Origin: Trissonchulus latispiculum
Taxonomy: Eukaryota > Nematoda > Enoplea > Enoplida > Ironidae
Length of the DNA stretch: 64,000 nt
Direction of reading: 5' to 3'
Assembly (NCBI GenBank): GCA_030248195.1
Contig: JASAND010022968.1
Span: 62,001 to 126,000 of the forward strand
The notes under the pieces were generated by a model that saw nothing but the letters and a program-made list of their open reading frames with translations, was not told where the DNA came from and made no database searches. Position 1 is the stretch's first letter. Each line of letters starts with the position of its first letter. Below, piece after piece: positions 11,658-21,100 of the stretch. The translations under genes were made by a program, and so were the position numbers.

Positions 11658-12353
11658 GGCCTACACGAGAAATTACTTAAAGTCTATATTTCTAGAGTTT
11701 TTCTTCCTGCTTCAATAATTTGTTAAGCTGACAAGTCACCATTGTGGTATCTGATACACCACGACAAGAAGGTCTTCCGATAAAATAATTCTAACTTAGA
11801 ACGTTTATAGTTAAAATAGCAAAGATTTCATTGAATTTCATTTCACTGAATCTTATTATTATTGATAAGTACGTGTGAGTTGCCGTAACAGGTGGTTACA
11901 ACAACCATAAAATTATCTGTATATACATTTGCATATAATTTTTAATACAGAAGTCACTGAAAACAGACTACTCAAGAACTTGAAAACTCGAAATCTCATG
12001 AAACTTTTATGATATCAGCTATCACTGCTGCTGCTGCTTATCTTTATCAAGGGCATTCTGGACAGAATGCCTGGAGGCCTTGAAAGCAAAATATCCAAGC
12101 TGAACAAAGGTTGCAAAACAAAAACTGCAAAAAAACAAAAAATAGACTTAGTTGGCGATATCCTAGTGCTTTGTTGTAGCCTCATGTGTATATCTTACGT
12201 CGATTAGTAAGATTAAAGTTAAGTTAGAATTAATTAGTAGCTTTAATGCTCCTCCTGCTTCTCTTACTTACTTACTTACTTGCTTCAGTTCTTCTGTCTA
12301 TATAAATGCCCTATTTCCTCATTTGTAAATCAAATTGTCACCATGAACGTTAA
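11658..12353. other. No recognisable feature
   Basis: AT-rich intergenic DNA with a short (CTG)n at about 12026 and an ACTT-type tetranucleotide run near 12264-12282. I see no gene. Confidence 0.35.
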
Positions 12354-12361
12354 GGCTATCG

Positions 12362-13307
12362 CTATTGCAGATTTGAAAGTGGGTCTCGGGTGCCCGCGGG
12401 TCAAAGCGGGTCAAGAGTTATGTTTGTTCCCACCAATTTTACGCTAAATTTTGGCAGGTTTCGCTAGAAAACTTACAATTTATGTTAAATTTTCTATTTT
12501 TCTCCAACTTTTGCATGTCTTTATACATTATATTGGTTTTATTATAAAATTATTTATTTCTATTCGGTATTGAAGTTTCAGCCAAAAATATTTCAGTAGT
12601 ATATCTTCCTGAAATAGTCATTGGCATAAAGATTTCGTAATCACGCCAAGCCTTTAATGCTTCTGCATTGATTGGCAAACCGTTTGTACGAAAAGATTGT
12701 TGACAGCATACTACCCTGCAGATCTGTCTTTTCGTAAAGAGCATGAAGAGCTAATGTCAAGCTTGAAATTTCGATATAGTTCTAGTAGTTCTACGAGTTA
12801 TGATCATTCCTAAGTTCATTGGTACTAACGAAATGTATGATTTAATCCGCAAAAATGGTAATTTGCTATCATATTCAAGTTTGGAGTGGACAGTAACACT
12901 CATGCGGTAGTCGCCACTTGCCACGAAGCTGTAAAAATAACCACAATGGACTGAACTTTTATGCAGTTACTACAGGAAAATAGACTTCATCTTCAAAACG
13001 TTGCCTAAATACTGATTCTACTTTCCGATCTAGGTGCCAACACTATTGCGATAATTATCATAGACTGCTCAGAAATAGCGCAAACGAAGACGAATTCTGA
13101 CGCAGTTAGGTTTAATCTTGCCAAAGTTTTGTTCGAAGGTTGTAATACTTCACTATGTACATATTTAAACCGTTAAGTTTGCTCGATGCATGCTTTAGAG
13201 AAGTTAAATTTGTGAAAATGTCCAAATTAATGAAGTGAGTCAAGTGGGTTGACAAAATCTCAGTGGGTACCAGCGGGTCACGAAATTGCGACCCACTTCC
13301 AACTCTG
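12362..13307. mobile_element. Non-autonomous hAT-like element, 8-bp TSD
   Basis: The right end reads CCAACTCTG and the left end CAGATTTGAAAGTGGGT (from 12368), imperfect inverted termini of the CAGAGTTGGAAG type also seen in the element at 40585. The subterminal regions carry repeated GCGGGTC/GACCCGC words. The 8-bp sequence GGCTATCG flanks it at 12354-12361 and 13308-13315. Six extra bases (CTATTG) lie between the left TSD and the terminus. A 64-codon frame (12550-12744, minus) is not recognisable as transposase. hAT assignment is by TSD length and terminal motif. Confidence 0.7.
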
Positions 13308-13315
13308 GGCTATCG

Positions 13316-13770
13316 TACTGAGTTTTCTCTTCTTTTCTATGGACGCTGAATTTGATCGGGAAGGTTTGTTACAGGAAGTACAAGGTACCAGGATATTGAC
13401 GGAAGCTAAAGATTTGCCATCCCTGCTGTTTTGGCCTATTTAATCGAGTTCAGTCACAAAACCTCATCATTTGGGGTCATGTGCCAAATTAATGCCATTG
13501 AAAGTTCGTAACCATTCAGTCTAATCTAAGAATAGGTTGAACTTCAAATAATTCTTTTAGCTGTTTATTGAATGGGCACGGAATCTGAGACATTAGCCTT
13601 TATATGATAGCTTTTTATTTATATTTTAGCTAAAGTTTGTTGGGAATATTGAAACATGTTAAAAGTAAAGAATAAAGATCGCAGTGCAACAAGACTTTCG
13701 GTTAAACTAGAACGAATATCTTGGCATTCTTGGCGTATCATGCGATCCCAAGACACCAACTGTCTATAGA
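13316..13770. other. No recognisable feature
   Basis: Intergenic sequence between two transposon insertions. Nothing identifiable. Confidence 0.35.
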
Positions 13771-13777
13771 GTATAAT

Positions 13778-14512
13778 CAAGAGTCCATGATTTTCTTCTA
13801 TATATTAGAAGAAGAGTAAGCCACTAGAGGGCTCCTCTTCTTGGCATTGCGTAACGGTGCTCCGACCACAATACGCGAATGTTCCCCCGTTTGGTGGGGG
13901 GGTCGCCAAATCATACCCCCTCCCCGTTTGGTGGGGGGGGGGGGTAGGCAACAGCCAATCAGATTGCAGAAACCCCCTCCCCGTTTGGTGGGGGGGGGGG
14001 GTAGGCAGGCTGATTCTGGCTTTTGAAAAAGGGTCCCCGTTTGGGGGGGGGGTCGACACAAGAGGTCCCCATTTAATGGAGGGGTATGCAAAAGGGGTCC
14101 CCGTTTGGGGGGGGGTCACAAAAAGTGGTCCCCGTTTGGGGGGTCACCAACAGCCCATCAGAATGAGCAAAACGTAGCCTGCTTGAGCGACCCCCCCCCC
14201 AAACGGGGACCCATTTTCGAATAGAACAAAAACTGCCGTAATCCTCTGCTCTACCCCCCTCCACCAAACGGAGGGGGGGTTTCTGCAATCTGATTGGCTG
14301 TTGGCTACCCCCCCCCCCCCCACCAAACGGGGACCTCTTTGGCTACGCCCCCGCCAAACGGAAGGGGGGTATGCGATGTCGATTTGGTCGACCCCCCCCA
14401 AACGGGGAAATATTCGCGTATTGTGGTCGGAGCACCGTTACGCAATGCAGTGAAGAGAAGCCCTCTAGTGGCTTACTCTTCTTCTTAATAATAGTGCAAT
14501 TATGCACTCTTG
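13778..14512. mobile_element. CAAGAGT foldback element, G subfamily, copy 1
   Basis: A 735-bp foldback element. The termini CAAGAGT...ACTCTTG are flanked by a perfect 7-bp TSD, GTATAAT (13771-13777 and 14513-14519). Inside each end lies a palindromic AGAAGAAGAGTAAGCC block with CCACTAGAGGGC, then an array of CCCCGTTTGG units, each followed by a run of up to about 13 G. The second half holds the inverse (CCAAACGGGG with C-runs). Spacers repeat CAGCCAATCAGATTGCAG. No protein is encoded; the many open frames across it are low-complexity artefacts. Confidence 0.85.
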
Positions 14513-14519
14513 GTATAAT

Positions 14520-15254
14520 GTTATACATATCAAGCTCGAGCATACTGAATCCTATACAATCGGAATGTTAGAAGCCGTCGGAAACTTCCTTTTGTTTCTG
14601 AATCAGCCGGAACGGGCCAACGTTGACAAGGTAACTTTTAATCTTAGGGCACTCAGAAGCCCTGCGAAGACCATTCTACCATCCTGTCCTTCCGCACCTT
14701 GGTTTCGGCATTGGGATCCCTTAACCGACCGGAATTTTTAAGTCGTTGAGGTAATCATGGTTCGCCTCCAACGAAAGTGCTGAAGTTAGCTTTCAAACAC
14801 ATTTTTCCGTCTGGCTTGGCACTTTGTTTGTGAGCTGATGTAAAGCAGAAAATATGATTCGACAGTGTCCGTTGGCTGGTCCTAAGTAGCTTTTGACTAA
14901 GTCTTCCAAAACCCAAAAAGATGGGTTGCATAAGTTTTTGACGGAGACCAGGTCTAGGTGCTCTCAAACATGCTAGGTCGCGTCTGCAGCGACAGTTATC
15001 TGCATGACAGACTTTTGACGATATCGAACCATTTAGGCGGAACCCGGTGCACTTTGTTTCGTATCTCGGATCGTATCGTATATTTTTTGTATCTTATATC
15101 TTTCGGCATCTACTGCTTTGTGCGAAACACAGGCTGGATTCAAATACTCCGTGTCTAATTTTCTCTTGCTCTCACAGTACGAAATCAATATTTGTCAGTT
15201 TCCTAAAAACATTTTTGCTTCAAGAATGAATAAAACAGGTATCCATTACTGCCC
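14520..15254. other. Intergenic region 3' of the FMO gene
   Basis: No gene recognised. It contains short ACTAACTAACTAAGTATCT-type repeats just downstream (about 15291-15320) and otherwise unique-looking sequence. Confidence 0.35.
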
Positions 15255-15260
15255 TTTATT
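15255..15260 (-). promoter_or_regulatory. Candidate FMO polyadenylation signal
   Basis: AATAAA on the minus strand about 230 bp beyond the FMO stop codon. The position suits a 3' UTR, but this is only a consensus match. Confidence 0.4.
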
Positions 15261-15492
15261 TTTTACAAACAGGGAACAAAACGATTAATACTGACTAACT
15301 AACTAAGTATCTAACTAACTAGTATGTACATTATATACATCATTAAAAGCTGAACTAAAATTGGCTAAATCGTAACATGACAATCAAACGAGATGACATA
15401 TTCTAGGATCTATCCAAAAGGACACTTGGTTTATCATAAGTGTTTAAATCTAAATTTAAAAAAATTGTGTCTTCTCACACAAATTCGTGTGT

Positions 15493-16089
15493 CTAATAAA
15501 CGCGTAATTTGTTGTGGACCTTAAAAAGAATCAGGATAACTAAGAAGCAAAACAACATAGCGATTATCAAACGAGACCAGAACAGGCGTGGAGCAAAGGC
15601 TTGTCTTTTCATTATCACAGGTATATTCTGCTTGAGTACAGTTGGAACCAGCATTCGTTCAAATGTGGTTAGAATAGTTTCTCGGGCCTTGCTCCAGGCA
15701 TGCTTTCCCGTTAGTCGAAAGTGATACGGCACACAAGGGCCAAAAATAAGGTACCAGGCCAGATGAGGATCCTTCAAAATGTAGTCTCTGATTCGAGGTG
15801 TTACCCCCAACATGCCACCCAACTCGTCCAGAAAGGGAACAAAGTTCTCCTGAATAGTATACCGGCGACCAGTAACGAAACGTTTCGCCATGATTTTGCG
15901 CTTAGCTAGAATGTCAGCTTCCATAGCCTGACGTGACGGTAGTTGAATATCGCCAACTTGGACAGACGCAAAGACTCGACTCTGCATTTCGCTGACTGGC
16001 ATGAGGGCACCATATGGCTGCACCAAACCGATGGCGCACAGAGTTGCATGCGGCAAATTTGGAGGAAACATGTATTTGTATAGACTAAC
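15493..16089 (-). CDS. FMO exon 7 (C-terminal, membrane anchor)
   Basis: Acceptor ATTTTAG. Encodes 198 residues, from [10 protein letters not shown] to a hydrophobic tail ([16 protein letters not shown]) and stop. Confidence 0.9.
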   Translation of the reverse strand, partial: VSLYKYMFPPNLPHATLCAIGLVQPYGALMPVSEMQSRVFASVQVGDIQLPSRQAMEADILAKRKIMAKRFVTGRRYTIQENFVPFLDELGGMLGVTPRIRDYILKDPHLAWYLIFGPCVPYHFRLTGKHAWSKARETILTTFERMLVPTVLKQNIPVIMKRQAFAPRLFWSRLIIAMLFCFLVILILFKVHNKLRVY

Positions 16090-17719
16090 CTAAAATTAAG
16101 ATTAAGTTTCAAAAAAAGAAAAGTTTTTTACATCAATTTAGTTGAAGGCTTTCTGGTCAATCTGCTTTCCGTCCGCTCACCGAGGTTTAGCAGATTCTGG
16201 TGTGAAAGGTTGAAATCAGGATTGAAAGATTTTCAGAAATGTGTCCAAGGCAGGGATCGAACCTCCGAGTCTCCGCTCATTAGTAGAACGCCCTACCACT
16301 AGGCTCCCCCGGACATTGATATGAGTTTAATACGTTGATTTAAACCATTCCAAATTAATGATATTTAACACTAGTAAAGGTAAAGAGCAATTTTTAGGAT
16401 CCGCACATTATAGTTTCCCATGATCTACTGACAATTGCATGTGTTAGCGAGTTTATGCAATAAAATTACAAAACTGCAAATTTATTTTTGAATACCATCT
16501 AAAATCTTAGTACACTGTTTCCAGCAGGATCACCATAATGGGCAGGTGGTAGTGTAACAAACTTAACGTTTACGTTCTTTTCAAAAGTGATATTTGATGT
16601 AGCACAAAAGTAGCAGTTGAGAAAATCTAAATAAATTAAAAATAAATTAAAAAAATAAACCGTGTTTCTCCTCCACGGTTTTCTTCTGAACACCAGCCCA
16701 TTCTGGGTGGAGCGGGCGGGAAGCATGCACTTGGGATTTTGGATGTGTGAAAGGTCAATAATTCTGCTGACTTTCTGATAATTTTATAGCAATAGTCCGC
16801 TACCGCGTCTAGTTTTCTGTTATTCTGCGGAAACTATAATACGTTTACCCTGGAAAGCTGCTCTTTTGCCCTTCACTAGAATCTACTAAATCTCTGTGGG
16901 TGGACCGAAAGCAGGCTGGCCAGTTGCTGCCATCAAAAACTGAGGAAATATTGAATCTATTACTCAAAAGGAAGTGAAAAATTGTACAAACGCGGTTTTG
17001 TGCCGTGAATGACTTTATAACATCCCCGAATTTCTTAACGAACTTCGTCGACAATTTTCGCCAATAATGAGCCATATTGCAAGTACGTTTCCTGCACAGT
17101 TTCAAAGGTTCATTTGTTAGACTTAGCTGACTTGCTATCTGCGAGAGGTAACTGAGAGGAGTCTTTGCAGCGAAAATATGACAGGGAAAACCCACCAGGT
17201 TTTAGGCTGAAAAACCGTCAATCCTGGAAAATTTAACAAAAACAATCTTACATCTTAGCCACATGAAAATGCGAGATTAAACGAATGCTAAAACCTGGTT
17301 ATCGTCCACAGGTATGATCCCTTTTTGAAGATAGGGGAAAGAAATTGAATATCCAGTACAGAGGACTATTTTATCCACTTTCTCAACTTTCGTACCGTCC
17401 GTGAACACAACTGTTGATCCTTTCACTTCAGCAATTCCTGGTTTAACCACAAGACCCCCTAGAAGCGAAGGAAGTATTAATAGAAGAGTACATAATTAAT
17501 ATTAAGAAAAAGCATAGAGCTTCACAGAGCGTCGAGGCTACATAATTGTTTTACCTAATTTGTCCGTTAGGCATTAACCCTTAATTTTAAAGCAATATTT
17601 TAACAAACAGGCACAGAGAGTTGGCACGGAGCGGGGCAAACCGAGAAAAACATAATCCCAGAAGTTTCTGCTCTGCGACAAGACAAGAGAGAGAGAGAGA
17701 GAGTGTGTGTGTGCGTGTG

Positions 17720-17815
<96 letters not shown>

Positions 17816-17879
17816 CGTGTGTGTGTGTGTCTGTGTATGTGTGTGCGTGTGTGTGTGCGTGTGTGTGTCTGTGTGTGTG

Positions 17880-17927
<48 letters not shown>

Positions 17928-18073
17928 TGTGTGTGTGTGTGCGTGTGTGTGTCTGTGTGTGTGTGTGTGTGTGCGTGTGTGTGCGTGTGTGTGTGTGTGT
18001 GTCTGTGTGTGTGTGTGTGTGTGAGTGTGTGTGTGTGTGAGTGTGTGTGTCTGTGTGTGTGTGTGCGCGTGTG

Positions 18074-18115
<42 letters not shown>

Positions 18116-21100
18116 CGTGTGTTTGTGTGTGTAAGTGTGTGCATGAGAGTTTATGCGTGTGCACCTAAAGTTAGCTCAAAAGTCAGCTTTTACCTCGACA
18201 CAGTAAACGTTAAAGGTACTCAATATGGCATAGGCTCGACCGATGTCACTCCCTTGCGTTGAAGTAAGTTAAAAAGTATACAGTGTGGCATTTAATATGA
18301 ATGTGATGTTTTGGCCTTGTCATCTTCTGATTATAATCTCTTCATTGAAGGTAATGCCTAATAGTTTTTATATCTGAAACGAGCAGATGTTGCAGTGGTG
18401 CTCAGAATTTCCTTGAATTTCTTGCTCTCAAGCACGAATCGATCTCGGAAATAACAGAATTCCTGTTGTCTAACCGTTTATAAGTCGGGTGGCCATTTCA
18501 TCATTTGAAATCAGGTGCTGCTGAGTCGGTCGATGTTCAGGTTTAACATTGTAGGTTTCGTGATCAAACAAAGCATTACAACTTCTTTCCAAATAGGAAT
18601 TGTAGAGGTTCGGAAAGTTTACGAAGACCCAGTTTGCAAATCGACTACCGAGAAAGACATCTCCTGGATAGCCATGGTCACCAATCCGACTGAGTACCCA
18701 ATTGCCGCGCCGTGTAGCCAAATATACCTGAAATGTGAACTAGAAAACAAATACTTAAACCCGTTTTTAATACAGTAGCGTTCGATACCAGTCCAAGCGA
18801 ACATCAAAAGCGCTATGATGTGCGGAATGGAATTCTTCTCTTGTGTGGCTCTACTACCAAACGACACCGACATCACGGAGCCGTAGGGCGGAGGGTATAC
18901 TATTCATATGGTTTTGGGAAGGGTACAACTGATAACCTGACTTCTGCGGGGGTTGAACGTTATTGCATGTACTTGTCTTACGTTAGCTTGGCAAGAATTA
19001 GTTCTAGTGATAGTCTAACTATAATCTCGCACAACTCTAACGGATGCATTACGTGCACAAAGCTTTAAAACGTTACTACGGAGAATTAAGTGTGTGTTAA
19101 GATGTGTGCTCAGTAGTAATAAAGCTATGAAAGCTTTTGATTCGAAAGACCACAGTCTCCGGATATCACACATACTGCGGTCTCCGCATACACACAGTCT
19201 TGCATAGCGTCATACCTTTGCACTAACTTTTGCCAATTCAGTCGAGATGTCGCCACCAGAATTTCCCATTCCAACTACTACTACCACCTTGTCCTCGTAG
19301 CCGGTTGGCCGCTTGTAACCGTGAGAGTGAATTACTTCACCAGGGAAGGTGTGCAATCCGCTGACATTGCCAAAGTATGGATAGGCGTGGTGACCAGTGC
19401 AAAGCATCACTCCATCAAAAGTCTTAGATATGGTCGTGGTCGACCTGCAAAAGTATATATGAAACGTTGATAGTTCAGCTCTTCAAAGAAAATACGTTTT
19501 TGTGAACTTTTGTGGGATAAAGCTGTTGATGCAAACAGTTGTTGGTGATGTTCATCGTTTGTTATAAGAATTTGAACGTCATATATTAATATACGCTTAA
19601 AGATTTGATCAAACAATGTTATAATTTTAATTTCATAAGCAGGCCCCGTGAATGATAATTATTTTTTCGTCGTTTGAATTTTGGCATTAGAGTTGATATT
19701 TTTGGTGGTCGCAAAGAAACCACTCATAATAAAACTGGACGATTCTGTGTGCAGCCGGTGACACACACGCGCAAGGCTTAGAGTTGCCCCCGTGCAGAAT
19801 TTGTGCAGCGTGTGGTCGCATGATCAGTGACACAGCAGGAGGCTTCTCAAAATTGTCAGCCTGTTTTAATGCGCATTTTGCTTGATACAGTATGCGCTTT
19901 CTTGTGCACTTATTACTGTAGCTACACAAGCGTACAGACGTGTTAAACAGTTAAGCTAAAGTTTGGCTGCTGCCAGTAAAAAGTTGCTAAAAAGTTGCAG
20001 CTGAAACAAATTATGCGCTTTTGAAATGCGCATATTTCCAGATATTTTTTAGAACACTCCTTAGTGACACTCACTACAACTAATAGTTGGTAAAGTGTGA
20101 GCATGCTTTGTACAAAAACCTTACCCTGGAGGTTGGTATTCTACAATCCATTTTCCACTGGCATCATAATCTTCTGCTTGTGAGATCATAACCACCGGAC
20201 TTTCATACAGGATATGTGGAAGCAAGTTGAAATGAGCAGCGTACATTCTGCGGAAAACATAAACAATGTCGCAATAAGTGGTGTTACAATAAGTACAGAA
20301 GGTCTTTCACAAATTGCAACATTTTCTTTTTTATATTACAGTTGAGTGAGACTGGGTCAAAAAGACAAATAAAGGCTAGGAAGTTCACTTTGAGAACTCT
20401 AACTAAAGTGGGCACAGTTTGATTTTTTATGTTCTGTCGTGTTCTGTCTATGTTCTGTTTAAAAGTACGATTTCAGCGATGGCATAATCCGATTAATAGC
20501 ATCAAGAGTGTATAATAGTAAGAGTGTGACACTCTTACCCTAGCATGAACAAATCATGCTAGGTATGCTCGGTGCGTTAACTCGGGACCCGCCCCCCCGG
20601 AACTTCCGGGGGGGGGGGTCCCACTTTGCACTATCTACACGCTTTCATATAAGCGTGTGTCTGCTCGCTGATTGGCCCATTAGCCTAAGGCTTACTGTAG
20701 GCATTTTATTAGTAATTTTTCATTAATTAATAATAACTTTAATTAGGTTAATGCAATTAAAAAACTAACTCGACAACTTTGTAGTATTTTTTCTGCTCTT
20801 TCCAACGATATAGAAATTGTTGCAGATTACATTCCTTCGAATTTTTGTATTATGCAACAATTTTTATATCATTGAAAAGAGCAGAAAAAATGCTACAAAG
20901 TTGTCGAATTAGTTTTTTAATTGCATTAACCTAAGTAAGGTTATTATTAATTAATTAAAAATTACTAATAAAATGCCTACTGTAAGCCTTAGGCTAATGG
21001 GCCAATCAGCGAGCAGACACACGCTTATATGAAAGCGTGTAGATAGTGCAAAGTGGGACCCCCCCCCGGAAGTTCCGTGGGGGGGGGGTCCCGAGTTAAC

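Noticed and set aside
13798..14488. Proline/glycine-rich open frames over the CCCCGTTTGG arrays (also at 21407-21848, 22600-23343 and 45479-46124)
   Set aside because: Frames exist on both strands and follow the G/C-run unit; the arrays are inside TSD-bounded transposons and frame length varies with homopolymer length.
16845..17195. 116-codon minus-strand frame as a separate gene
   Set aside because: Falls wholly within FMO intron 6, with no domain, no splice partners and no recognisable homology.
17574..18164. Long open frames of poly-(His-Thr) and poly-(Cys-Val) on both strands
   Set aside because: They are translations of the GT dinucleotide repeat in several frames at once; the repeat lies in an FMO intron.
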